A stretch of DNA of 20,325 bases, taken from NCBI GenBank assembly GCA_025980355.1, contig JAICXR010000006.1:1-20325 (forward strand). Direction: 5' to 3'. Shown piece by piece: positions 6,340-14,559 of the stretch; position 1 is the stretch's first letter, and each line of letters begins with the position of its first letter. A program made the translations under genes and the position numbers. The notes under the pieces were generated by a model, which was given only the letters and a program-made list of their open reading frames with translations, did not search any database and was not told the origin of the DNA. The stretch comes from Chloroflexota bacterium. Its GTDB lineage: Bacteria; Chloroflexota; UBA4733.

Positions 6340-6732
6340 TTAGGGGCTCGACGGCTCCGATGGGCGCCTCGCTCGGGCGCAGGCCCCGCGCAATCGTGCG
6401 ACGAATGCGGTGATATCGAACGGCTTTTCGACGTACAAGTCGACGCAGAGGCGGCGCACGGCCTCATCCGGCGGCAAAATGGAGTAGCCGGCCACGACCG
6501 CGCCGGGTATTCGCCGGCGGAATCTGTTCACGGCGTCGCAGACTTCGTCGTTTCGCACGTCGAGATTGATGACGAGCGCGTCGATGTCTGCCTGCCCGAC
6601 TCCGGCCTGCAGGCCGGGTCCATCCGTCTCAGCGACCTGACATCCCCCGCCCTCCAGATTGACCCGCAAGATGCGGCGCATGCGCGGCGAACAGTCGGCA
6701 AGGAGCACGCGTGGAATAATTCCGTCGGCCAT
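6340..6732 (-). CDS. Stand-alone CheY-like receiver domain protein
   Basis: The 130-residue protein is a single response-regulator receiver domain without an output domain. Strand 1 ends with the acidic residue D13 in VLLADCSPRM, where most receivers have two acidic residues. The phospho-acceptor is D58 in ALVINLD. The conserved Lys is K103 in YVEKPF. The switch Thr/Ser region reads VVAGYS, so the usual Thr position is not clearly kept. Such single-domain receivers act as phosphate carriers or protein-binding switches in the cytoplasm. It lies downstream of the four-GAF histidine kinase on the same strand with a 132-bp gap, so the kinase is its likely partner. ATG 6730-6732 is preceded by GAGGA at about 7 bases. 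Confidence 0.88.
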   Translation of the reverse strand: MADGIIPRVLLADCSPRMRRILRVNLEGGGCQVAETDGPGLQAGVGQADIDALVINLDVRNDEVCDAVNRFRRRIPGAVVAGYSILPPDEAVRRLCVDLYVEKPFDITAFVARLRGACARARRPSEPSSP

Positions 6733-6776
6733 TGAGGTTCCTCAATCGCTGGGAGACGACGTTCGGACTGACTTCA

Positions 6777-6830
6777 TGCTACCGAGGCCAGCCGCTAGCC
6801 GGGCCAGCCGGCCGTAGCAATCCGGTAGCA
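6777..6830. repeat. Inverted repeat with internal direct repeat between kinase and receiver genes
   Basis: TGCTACCG at 6777-6784 and CGGTAGCA at 6823-6830 form a perfect 8-bp inverted repeat with a 38-base GC-rich loop. Inside the loop GGCCAGCCG occurs twice with a 16-bp period (6787-6795 and 6803-6811). The structure occupies most of the 132-bp gap between the kinase stop and the receiver start on the minus strand. It could be a partial terminator or processing site that sets the ratio of the two products. Confidence 0.4.
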
Positions 6831-6864
6831 GCGCAGCGGCGGCGCGACGATGCTGGCGGGACGC

Positions 6865-9621
6865 TCAGTTGCCGGGTACCGCTGCCGGCAGGAAGACGTT
6901 GAACGTGCTCCCTCGCCCGGCGGCGCTTTCAACCCATATCCGGCCGCCGTGGCCTTCAACAATCCCCTTCGCAATGGCCAGGCCGAGGCCCGAGCCGCCG
7001 CCACGCCGGTTGTCGGTCTGGTCAACCCGGTAAAATCGCTCGAAGATGCGGTCCATATGTTCGCGGGCGATGCCAAGCCCTTCGTCGCGGACGGCGACGG
7101 TCAGGCCGCGGTCGACGACCGCGCCACTGACGGTGATTTTGCTGCCGGCCGGCGAATACTTCACGGCATTGTCCAGCAGGTTGCGCAATACCTGCTCCAG
7201 GCGGCGACGGTCGGCGTTGGCGAGCGGCGCCTCGTCGGGCAGGTCGAGGTGGAACCGGTAATCGGGCGCGCGCTCACCGGCGTCGTGCACCGCCTTACGA
7301 ATGATTGGGAGGAGACGGGTGGGCTGCAGGTCCAGCGCGAGCGTACCGGCTTCCAACCGGGAGGCGTCCAGCAGGTTCCCGACGAGGTCGGCCAGGTTGT
7401 CGGCTTCTTCTTCGATCACGGTGAGGAATTCGCTCCGACTCGCGACGTCAAGCTGGAGATCGCTGCGCAGCAACGTGCCGACGTAGCCTTTGATGAGTCC
7501 CAGGGGCGTTCGCAACTCGTGGGAGACCATCGAGACGAACTGGGACTTCATGCGATCGAGGTCGGCCAACTGACGATTGGCCTGGGCGAGGTGGGTGGCA
7601 CGTTCGGCGGCTTCGGCATAGAGCCGGGCGTGGTCGATGGCGATGCTGGCCTGGTTGGCGAATGTCCGCAGGATGCCGACGTGCTCCGGTTCCACGGCAC
7701 GGCCGGTGACCTGGTTGTCGGCCAGGAGCACGCCGATCGAACGGCCGCGTACTTGCAAGGGCGCCGTGGCGACGCCATACCCTGAGGCCGCCGGCGACTC
7801 CGAGACCAACGGCGGAGGGGCCGTTTCACTGGCGTCGGGTCGACCACGGGCGAGCCAGGCGGATACCGCTGCCGCGGTCATCACGGCGGCGTCGTCCGGA
7901 ACCGTCAGGCACAACTCCGGCCAGGGCTGGACCGTCCCCTCGTTGGTGCTGGCGAGGGCGCTCCGCAAGGTGCCCGTCGGCGCGTCGAGAAGCGCTAAAC
8001 CGGCGCGATCAAAGCCCAGTCGGCCACAGGCTTCGAGGACGATGGCGTGCAGAATGGCTTCCAAATCGAGGCTCACGGCGATCGCCGTACCCGCCTCGTA
8101 CAGGCCGGTCATCTGTTCCGAACGCCGGCGTAGGTCTTCATAGAGACGGGAGTTCTCCAGGGCAATGCCGACCTGATCGGCCAGCGTCTGCAAGGTGGCG
8201 ACATCCAGGTCATCGAAGGCGTCACGCCGTTCGCTCTGCACATCGAGCACCCCCGCGATGCGCTCGCCGGAGCGGATGGGCACGGCGACCTCGGCGGCGG
8301 TGTCCGGTAACCCCGGATAGGCGAGAAAACGCGGCTCCCGGCGGACGTCGTTGGCGAGGAGCGCCTCCCCGCTGGCCGCGACCCAACCGACGATACCCTC
8401 CTGGCCCAGGCGGAGGTGCGTCCCCGGCGGCATCGGCCCCGGCTCCCCGCCCGCCGCCGCGGCCAGCACGATGGTCGCCGTATCGTCCGCCGGCGGCCGC
8501 AGAAAGATGGAGACGCTGTAGCATTGGAACGTTTCCCGCAACAGGTCGACGATAAAGGGCAGCAGTTCCTGGGACGTCATCAGGCTGCTCATCCGGCGCG
8601 CGACCCGGTTGATCGCCCCCAACTGCTGGGTTTGCCGCTGCGCCGCCTGGTAGAGCCGGCTGTTCTGGATAGCGACGGCGATCTGGTCGGCAAGGGTCTC
8701 CAGGAACGGCACATCGTCCTGCTCGAAGCCGCCGGCGGCCTCGCTCTCGATGCTGAGGACGCCGACGATGCGCTGGCCGATCTTCAGCGGCACGTCCAAC
8801 TCCGACCCGGTGTGCGGCCCCGGCGCCTGCACGAAATGGCTATCGCGCGACGTGTCGTTGGCGAGCTGGGTTTCTCCGGTCTGGGCAACCCAGCCGATCA
8901 TGCCGGTGCCGACGGGCTGACGTAGGTCGGGCCAATCCTCGTCAGACTCGGCGCTGTAGGCGGCGCGGTAGAGCATCGTGGGATCGTGGGGATCGACGAG
9001 CATGACGGCCACCCGCTGATAGCCGAAGTTGTCGCGGACGAGCTGGGTGGTGTCGGCCAGCAACGGATCCAGCTCCAGCGACGCCGTCGCCCGCCGCCCG
9101 ACCTCGTTCACGGCCCAGAGCCGCCGGCTCTTCTTGCGTTCGCTCTCCAGGATTTTCGCGTTCTGGAGGGCGATGCCGGCGTGATCCAGGAAGAGCACGA
9201 ACAGGGTGAACTCGTGCGGCGTCACCGGCGAATGGGTCGCCCGTTGCCGAGAAGCGCTCAGCACGCCGATGCGCTCCCCGAAGACGGTGATCGGCCCGAA
9301 GATCGTGGCGTGGTTATGGTGGCCGTACTTCTCGAACGTCTCACGGTCGAGACGCGGGTCCCAACCGTCGACCACTTCGACCTTGCCGGTGCGGATGACG
9401 TGGGCCCGAATGTCCGGGCTGTCCAAGGGGCAACGGATCGCTTTCACGACCGCTTCATCCTGGTTGATGCCGAGGACGCCCCGGATCAGGCGCTCTTGCG
9501 GGTCGACGAGGGCGATGGCGCCCATATCGAAGCCGAGCGTTTCGGTGACGGCCCGCAGGATGATCCGCAGCACGTCGTCCAGGTCGCGCGAGCCGGACAG
9601 CGCGCGCCCGACGTCGCGCAA
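6865..9621 (-). CDS. Four-GAF sensor histidine kinase
   Basis: At least 918 residues, cytoplasmic, with no membrane segment seen. Four GAF domains in tandem (roughly residues 10-155, 175-320, 345-490 and 510-650) are joined by coiled-coil linkers. The kinase core follows: H-box SHELRTPLGLIKGY with the phospho-His near residue 701, N-box QVLRNLLDNAVKYSP near 818, G1 DEGLGI near 846 and G2 GSGLGL near 876. All catalytic motifs look intact. GAF domains bind small ligands or chromophores; none can be named here. The start is uncertain. TTG at 9619-9621 is the only standard start, but the frame stays open upstream and continues the coiled coil. A strong AAGGAGG lies 6 bases before an in-frame ATC at 9718-9720, which would give about 951 residues. 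It is transcribed toward the receiver gene and diverges from the second kinase. Confidence 0.95.
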   Translation of the reverse strand: MRDVGRALSGSRDLDDVLRIILRAVTETLGFDMGAIALVDPQERLIRGVLGINQDEAVVKAIRCPLDSPDIRAHVIRTGKVEVVDGWDPRLDRETFEKYGHHNHATIFGPITVFGERIGVLSASRQRATHSPVTPHEFTLFVLFLDHAGIALQNAKILESERKKSRRLWAVNEVGRRATASLELDPLLADTTQLVRDNFGYQRVAVMLVDPHDPTMLYRAAYSAESDEDWPDLRQPVGTGMIGWVAQTGETQLANDTSRDSHFVQAPGPHTGSELDVPLKIGQRIVGVLSIESEAAGGFEQDDVPFLETLADQIAVAIQNSRLYQAAQRQTQQLGAINRVARRMSSLMTSQELLPFIVDLLRETFQCYSVSIFLRPPADDTATIVLAAAAGGEPGPMPPGTHLRLGQEGIVGWVAASGEALLANDVRREPRFLAYPGLPDTAAEVAVPIRSGERIAGVLDVQSERRDAFDDLDVATLQTLADQVGIALENSRLYEDLRRRSEQMTGLYEAGTAIAVSLDLEAILHAIVLEACGRLGFDRAGLALLDAPTGTLRSALASTNEGTVQPWPELCLTVPDDAAVMTAAAVSAWLARGRPDASETAPPPLVSESPAASGYGVATAPLQVRGRSIGVLLADNQVTGRAVEPEHVGILRTFANQASIAIDHARLYAEAAERATHLAQANRQLADLDRMKSQFVSMVSHELRTPLGLIKGYVGTLLRSDLQLDVASRSEFLTVIEEEADNLADLVGNLLDASRLEAGTLALDLQPTRLLPIIRKAVHDAGERAPDYRFHLDLPDEAPLANADRRRLEQVLRNLLDNAVKYSPAGSKITVSGAVVDRGLTVAVRDEGLGIAREHMDRIFERFYRVDQTDNRRGGGSGLGLAIAKGIVEGHGGRIWVESAAGRGSTFNVFLPAAVPGN

Positions 9622-9781
9622 CGCCGCCAGTTCCTCCGCCTGCCGCTCCAGGCGCTGTGTGAGCCGGCGCAGCTCGCCCGAGGGAACGCCCGATCCCGAC
9701 TCGCTCCTAGGTCCCGGGATTCTCGCCCTCCTTCCCGAAAACCCGTCGTCGTCCGGTGTCGGCCGTTCTCGCCTTCAACAC

Positions 9782-9787
9782 AGTGTA
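9782..9787 (-). promoter_or_regulatory. Weak candidate -10 element for the four-GAF kinase
   Basis: On the minus strand TACACT (four of six matches to TATAAT) lies about 55 bases before the possible AUC start at 9720. No good -35 is seen at 16-18 bp. The divergent region 9722-9901 otherwise shows no clear promoter for the plus-strand kinase. Confidence 0.25.
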
Positions 9788-9901
9788 CAGGGCGCCTCCA
9801 GGCTCTGAAACCCTGCCTTGCCGCACTCGGCACCTTTCTTGCTACGCCTTCCGCGGGCGGGTGCTGCCCAAAGGGCGAACAGCGCGGCGGCGTGGGGACT
9901 C

Positions 9902-11203
9902 ATGACCGAACAGAGACCAGTGGGGAGACCCGAAGCCGACGCCCTGCCTCTGGACTTTTTCGCCCAGATCGTCGGCGGTGCGCTCCAGGGCATCTGCTGC
10001 GCCGACCTCGACGGCAACACGACGTACGTCAATCCGGCGGCCGGGGCGTTGCTCGGCCGCCCCCGGCGCGATTTGCTCGGCGTGCCGATACACACGGCGG
10101 TACATCATCAGCAGCCGGGCGGCCAAACGCACCCAAAAGAGCACTGTCCGTTGCACCTGGCCATGCGCGACGGCGTCGCTCGGCGTGCGAAGAGCGACGT
10201 CTTCTGGCGCGCGGACGGCACGAGCGTCCCGGTGGAGTACGTCAGCACGCCATTGCGGCGGGGCACGGCGGTGATCGGCACCGTCCTGGCGTTTCAGGAC
10301 ATCGGCGAGCGCCAACGCGATATAGAAACACGGTTGCAGGCGATCGGCGCGCGTGCGGCAAAGGCGGAGGCGGCGGCCGCCGCCTCCGGCCGGTTGTACG
10401 CTGAGGCGCAAGAACGTCTCCGCACCCGCGACGAGTTCCTCTCCCTCGCGGCGCACGAGCTGCGGACGCCGGTCACGGCTCTGCGCGGCTTCGCCCAGCT
10501 CGCTCTGCGCCGCCTCCGGCGCGGGATCTTCGATCCCGAACGCGAGCAGGAGATCTTGGAGGAAATTGCCGGGCAGACGACCCACCTGAACAACCTGGTG
10601 ACTCAACTGCTGGAAGTCTCCCGGCTGGACATCGGCAGCCTGGTTATCAGTCGGGAGCCGATGGACGTTGTCGCGGTCGCTACGGCCGCGACGCAGGCGG
10701 TGCCGACGAGCGCGGCCCATGTGCTGACCGTCCGTGCTCCGGCGTCGCTCGAGGCCTCCCTCGACGCCGCCCGTATCCAACAGGTACTGGTGAGCCTCAT
10801 CACGAGCGCCATGCGGTTCAGCCCCGACGGCGGAGCGATCGACGTGGAGGTGACCTCACCGTTGCCGAACACCGGCCAGATCACGGTGCGCGACCATGGC
10901 CCCGGCCTCCCCCAGGAGCAACGGGATCGCCTCTTTGATCGCTCTCCCCAGGCACAGAATCGTGAGCACGCCCCGGGCCTGGGGCTCGAACTCTACCTCA
11001 GCCGCCAGATCACCGAGCTCCACGGCGGCACGCTGACCGTCGACGCGCCGCCCGGCGGGGGGACGCGCTTTACGCTGCTCTTCCCCCTGCGGGCGGAGGC
11101 CGATGCCGTTGAACCGGCATCCGGCGGGCAACGGCGGCCGTCGTCCGCTGCGGCGCGGGTGACGCCGTCTGCCCCGCAAGGTGCAGCAGGCAGGGCCGGT
11201 TAA
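9902..11203 (+). CDS. PAS-domain histidine kinase with degenerate ATP-binding N-box
   Basis: 433 residues from ATG 9902. A PAS domain fills about residues 15-135 and includes HPKEHCPLHLAM and the FWRADGTSVPVEYVSTPL signature seen in many PAS sensors. An Ala-rich helix leads to the dimerisation domain with H-box LAAHELRTPVTALRGF and phospho-His H185. The ATPase domain keeps G1 DHGPGLP (about 331-337) and a G2-like PGLGLEL (358-364), but the N-box reads QVLVSLITSAMRFSP (294-308). Both usual Asn positions are Ser (S298, S302) and the Lys is Arg. The Asn at the S302 position normally coordinates Mg-ATP, so activity is doubtful. The N-terminal extension back to 9818 is not supported. GGGGA precedes the ATG at short spacing. 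It is followed 24 bp on by the glycosidase-like gene, probably in one transcript. Confidence 0.92.
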   Translation: MTEQRPVGRPEADALPLDFFAQIVGGALQGICCADLDGNTTYVNPAAGALLGRPRRDLLGVPIHTAVHHQQPGGQTHPKEHCPLHLAMRDGVARRAKSDVFWRADGTSVPVEYVSTPLRRGTAVIGTVLAFQDIGERQRDIETRLQAIGARAAKAEAAAAASGRLYAEAQERLRTRDEFLSLAAHELRTPVTALRGFAQLALRRLRRGIFDPEREQEILEEIAGQTTHLNNLVTQLLEVSRLDIGSLVISREPMDVVAVATAATQAVPTSAAHVLTVRAPASLEASLDAARIQQVLVSLITSAMRFSPDGGAIDVEVTSPLPNTGQITVRDHGPGLPQEQRDRLFDRSPQAQNREHAPGLGLELYLSRQITELHGGTLTVDAPPGGGTRFTLLFPLRAEADAVEPASGGQRRPSSAAARVTPSAPQGAAGRAG

Positions 11204-11227
11204 GCGCCGGTCCGGGCAGGAGCGAAG

Positions 11228-13783
11228 ATGGAGCGTCCGGCGATGCAAGATGGGCGGACCGGCCAGGCGGGACCGCGCACTGTCGTGACGCATCTGCCCC
11301 ACCGATCGGTGATGCCCTATTACAGTGTGGCCGACGACACGCTGGACATGGGAGCCAGCCTGGGCAACAGTGCGCTCTGGGTGACGACGCTGGGGACCGG
11401 GGCGATCCAGCAAGTGTTCGACACAGACCTGGGCGAGCTGCTGCTCAACAGCATGTGCGTCCGCTATGCCGGGCTCGGGCGCCGGCCGCTGGAGCACGGC
11501 GTTACGCCGGATGCGGGAAGCGCTCCTTCCTATGTCACCCTGGAGCAGGAAGAGCAAGGCAGCTTCGATATTCATCCCGCCTACCAACGCCATCGCTTCG
11601 CCGTGGCCGGCGCGGTCCAGGTGACCGAGACGGTCTTCGTCCCCCTGGGAACCGGCACCGACCCGCCCGACGACCCGCCCCTGGTCTACCAGATGGTGCA
11701 TCTGCGCAACGAGAACGACGTTTCCATCGCGCTGCGCGTCTACGGCTATGCCCGCCTGCGCGGGAGCCTGGACGCGGACGTCGAGGCGCGCTATGACCCG
11801 GTCCTGCGCGCTTTGGTGGCGCACAATGTCGGCCGACCCGACGCCGTGCGCGTGTTCGGCGTGACCATGCCACCCAGCGGCTACGCCACGAGCTTCGATT
11901 ACGCGCGCGTCTACAATCTCCTGCACCTCAGTGCGCTGGACAACACGACCACCGCCAGGGGCGACATTCTGGGCTGCTTGCAGGTCGACCTCGAACTGGC
12001 ACCGGGCGAAGGGTCAACGGTCGCCTTCATCGCCGCCCTCTCCGGGCGCGGCGAAGCGCGTGCCGTGGCCGCCTACCGCGCGGGGCAAGGCGCCCAGGCG
12101 GCGCTGGATGCCACGTTGCAGTCTTTGGAGGATGCCCTCTCCTGCGGCCGCGTGCTGACGCCCGATCCGATCATCAATCAAGGCGCGCTCTGGGCCAAAG
12201 TCAACATGCGCCGCGTCATGGCGCGCTACCCGCAAGGGGCGGCCTTCACCAACGAGCCGGGCGTCTCTTCCAACGTCGTGGGGCGTGACGTCGGCTGGTT
12301 CGTGTACGGCAACGACCACTTCGCGCCGGACTTTTCCCGCGCCTTATTGGACACCTTCGCCCGCCTGCAGTATCCCGACGGCAAGATCCCCGAATATTAC
12401 AGCGCCCTGGACGGCCGCGTCGAAGATTACGGCCTGAACATCAACGACGACACGCCGCTCTTCATCCAGGCCGTCAACCACCATTATCGGGCCACCGGCG
12501 ATCTCGCCTGGCTCGGGGGGATCTACCCGGCCGTCGCCCGGGCCGCCCGCTACATCATGTCCCAGGAGGACGAGCGCGGACTCGTCTTTTGCTCGGCCCG
12601 GGACCCGCGCGGCAACGTCTGGGCCATCGCCAGTTGGCGCAATGTCATCCCCCAGTACAGCATCAACGGAGCGGTGACGGAACTGAACGCGGAGTGTTGC
12701 GCGGCCCTGCGCTCAGCCGGTCACCTGACGCAGAACCTGGGCCTCGCCGACGACGAGGCCCAAGCGTTCTTTGACGCCGCCCAGCGTTTGCGCGACGCCA
12801 TGGACCGGCACCTGCTCAATCCTGCGAATGGCCTCTACTATCTCAACATCGACGTCGACGGCAACGTCCACTCCGACGTGACGGGGGACGAGGTGTTCCC
12901 GGTGATGTTCCGCGTCTGCGACGATGACGTGGGCTTCCGGATCATCAGCCGCCTCAACTCGCCGGACTTCTGGACCTCCGCCGGCCTGCGCACGGCGTCG
13001 CGCAACGACCCGCTCTACGATCCTTTCCGCTACGTCGGCCTGATGGGGGGCGTCTGGCCCGGCCTTACCTGGTGGTATGCGTTTGCCGCGGCGCGGTACC
13101 ACCCCGAGTTCATGGTCGAAGCGTTGCGCGCCTCCTTCCGGCATTACGCGGTCGCCCCGAATGTCAACAACACGGTGCCCGGCCAGTTCAGCGAGTGGTT
13201 CGACGGCGAGAGCCTCGTCAACCGCGGCATGCGGCTGAGTCCCTGGGAGCCGCCCCGATTCATGTGGGCGGCGGTGGAAGGCGTCTGCGGGCTGATGCTG
13301 ACACCCGGCCAGCCGCGCATCAGGCCCCTGGTCCCCAGCACCTGGAAGTGGGTAGCCCTGCGCCAGGCGCCTTACCATGGCCAACTCCTGACCTATTTTG
13401 CCGCCCGCCAGGAGGGTGAGTTCCACATCTACGCCAACGTCGCCATCGACACGCCGCACACGGCGGAGTGCTTCGACGAGGACGTGTCCGGTCAGGTCCA
13501 TGCCTTTTCCGCTTCCGCGGCCGTGGTGGCGCTGCGCCGGCCCGGTTGCCTGCTCGTGCTGGTCGGCAACGTCGGTGATGGCACGACCGTCGTGCCGCTC
13601 GATCTGCACCGGGTCGCCGACCCTGGCGTCGACTACGACCTCCGCATCTACAACAGCGAGCGCAGCGCCTGGGAGTCGCCCCAGCGCGTCGGCGGGGAGG
13701 TGGCCTGTTCGCTGGCCGTGTCGATCGAGGCGAACGGCTACCGGGCGGTGGAACTGATGGAGGTGGAGGGTAAGACGGCGTGA
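11228..13783 (+). CDS. Six-hairpin (alpha/alpha)6-barrel glycosidase-like protein
   Basis: 851 residues with no signal peptide, so probably cytoplasmic. The N-terminal third (about 30-290) is beta-rich. A catalytic-type (alpha/alpha)6 barrel follows at about 300-690, and a beta-rich tail closes the protein. Conserved acidic segments typical of such glycosidases are NVVGRDVGWFVYGNDHF, YPDGKIPEYY, DYGLNINDDTPLFI, NGAVTELNAECC and FSEWFDGESLVNRGMRLSPWEPPRFMW. The closest family style I recognise is the amylo-alpha-1,6-glucosidase/glycogen-debranching C-terminal and related six-hairpin glycosidases. It lacks the alpha-L-rhamnosidase GH78 signature. Substrate and catalytic acid/base cannot be assigned. 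ATG 11228 has AGGAG (11218-11222) at 5-base spacing. Its position right after a PAS kinase, in a window with rhamnose and uronate genes, suggests carbohydrate release inside the cell. Confidence 0.8.
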   Translation: MERPAMQDGRTGQAGPRTVVTHLPHRSVMPYYSVADDTLDMGASLGNSALWVTTLGTGAIQQVFDTDLGELLLNSMCVRYAGLGRRPLEHGVTPDAGSAPSYVTLEQEEQGSFDIHPAYQRHRFAVAGAVQVTETVFVPLGTGTDPPDDPPLVYQMVHLRNENDVSIALRVYGYARLRGSLDADVEARYDPVLRALVAHNVGRPDAVRVFGVTMPPSGYATSFDYARVYNLLHLSALDNTTTARGDILGCLQVDLELAPGEGSTVAFIAALSGRGEARAVAAYRAGQGAQAALDATLQSLEDALSCGRVLTPDPIINQGALWAKVNMRRVMARYPQGAAFTNEPGVSSNVVGRDVGWFVYGNDHFAPDFSRALLDTFARLQYPDGKIPEYYSALDGRVEDYGLNINDDTPLFIQAVNHHYRATGDLAWLGGIYPAVARAARYIMSQEDERGLVFCSARDPRGNVWAIASWRNVIPQYSINGAVTELNAECCAALRSAGHLTQNLGLADDEAQAFFDAAQRLRDAMDRHLLNPANGLYYLNIDVDGNVHSDVTGDEVFPVMFRVCDDDVGFRIISRLNSPDFWTSAGLRTASRNDPLYDPFRYVGLMGGVWPGLTWWYAFAAARYHPEFMVEALRASFRHYAVAPNVNNTVPGQFSEWFDGESLVNRGMRLSPWEPPRFMWAAVEGVCGLMLTPGQPRIRPLVPSTWKWVALRQAPYHGQLLTYFAARQEGEFHIYANVAIDTPHTAECFDEDVSGQVHAFSASAAVVALRRPGCLLVLVGNVGDGTTVVPLDLHRVADPGVDYDLRIYNSERSAWESPQRVGGEVACSLAVSIEANGYRAVELMEVEGKTA

Positions 13784-13796
13784 TGCGCGGGGGCCG

Positions 13797-14061
13797 TTCC
13801 CTGTCGTGATCTCGGTGTTGGGCGATGAGCCGATCGTCGGCAGGCATCGTCAAATGTTTCCGCGAGGGATACCCGGACGCCGGGCCGTTTGCTAGACGTT
13901 TCCGCGACGAAGAACGGCTGAGTGAGAAGCGCCTCTAGCCGTTCGCCCCGATGAAACGTCGTCTGTTCGGTTAGCGCGAAGCCTTCCAGGCCGTGGACGG
14001 GCACCAATGTGCGCAGTTCTCGGTAGTGAAACAGGCCATCCGCGGCGCGCGGATAGTATGA
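13797..14061 (-). pseudogene. atpD: Decayed C-terminal fragment of an ATP synthase beta subunit (atpD) gene
   Basis: On the minus strand the frame from about 14061 to 13834 reads FHYRELRTLV, GERLEALLTQPFFVAE, then RPGVRVSLAETF. From the Tyr of YREL to the Glu of QPFFVAE it aligns without gaps, 42 residues to 42, with the C-terminal helical region of F-type ATP synthase beta (YKEL..., RARKIQRFLSQPFFVAE, PGKYVSLKDT as I recall it for Escherichia coli). After DDACRR the match jumps to another frame, LIAQHRDHDRE against the family's IxxGEYDHLPE, so there is a frameshift near 13834. The nucleotide-binding and N-terminal parts are absent, and a stop codon lies upstream at about 14086. The remnant fills the 317-bp gap between the glycosidase and MaoC genes. 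The true atpD must lie elsewhere. Confidence 0.75.
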
Positions 14062-14062
14062 T
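14057..14062 (+). promoter_or_regulatory. Candidate -10 element for the MaoC gene
   Basis: TATGAT (five of six matches) lies about 40 bases before the MaoC start. No convincing -35 or TG extension is seen. It overlaps the upstream end of the atpD relic. Confidence 0.3.
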
Positions 14063-14100
14063 GGACTCCTTAGCGCGCCGGAAGGTCAGCGCGGGAGGGG

Positions 14101-14559
14101 ATGGTGTCGGAAGCTATGCACACATTGCTCACCGGCGATCATGTCACCATGTCACGCCAGGTAACACAAGAGCAGATCAACGCCTATGCCCTGGCTAGCG
14201 GCGATCACAACCCGCTGCATACCGACCCAGCCTTCGCGGCCAGCACACCGCTCGGCGGCACCGTGGCCCATGGCATGCTCGTTCTGGCCTGGCTCTCCGC
14301 GTTGCTCACCGACGGTTTCGGCGACGACTGGATTGCCCGGGGCAGCTTCCGTATCCGATTTCGCGCCCCGGCGCGTCCCGGCGATGCGCTGACCCTGAGC
14401 GCCACAGTTCGCACGGTGCAGGAAGCGCCTGCCGGGCGCCGCGCCACACTGGACCTCCTGGTGGCGAATCAGCGCCAGGAGACGGTGATCGATGGTCAGG
14501 CGACGGTACCCGTCACCACCAGCAGGCCGCCCTCAACCGTGAACGGTTCCCGTTCATAG
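14101..14559 (+). CDS. MaoC-like (R)-specific enoyl-CoA hydratase family protein
   Basis: The product of about 150 residues has the hot-dog fold signature of MaoC-type hydratases: YALASGDHNPLHTDPAFAAST followed by GTVAHGML. The Asp and His in SGDHNPLH are the expected catalytic pair. Such enzymes add water to trans-2-enoyl-CoA to give (R)-3-hydroxyacyl-CoA, feeding beta-oxidation-type or polyester pathways; the chain length is not predictable. The start is uncertain. GGGAGGGG directly abuts ATG 14101, so GTG 14104 (5-base spacing from GGAGG) is better placed, and ATG 14116 is also possible. The last 64 bases overlap the end of the convergent methyltransferase gene. No fatty-acid genes are nearby. 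Confidence 0.88.
   Translation: MVSEAMHTLLTGDHVTMSRQVTQEQINAYALASGDHNPLHTDPAFAASTPLGGTVAHGMLVLAWLSALLTDGFGDDWIARGSFRIRFRAPARPGDALTLSATVRTVQEAPAGRRATLDLLVANQRQETVIDGQATVPVTTSRPPSTVNGSRS

Noticed and set aside
9818..9901. Upstream start for the PAS kinase
   Set aside because: No ribosome site, and the added residues are Ala/Arg-rich without homology; ATG 9902 fits the domain start.
13738..14007. A functional 89-residue minus-strand protein starting at TTG 14007
   Set aside because: The start lies inside the ATP synthase beta homology, which continues upstream of it and shifts frame downstream, so this is a gene relic rather than an intact small gene.
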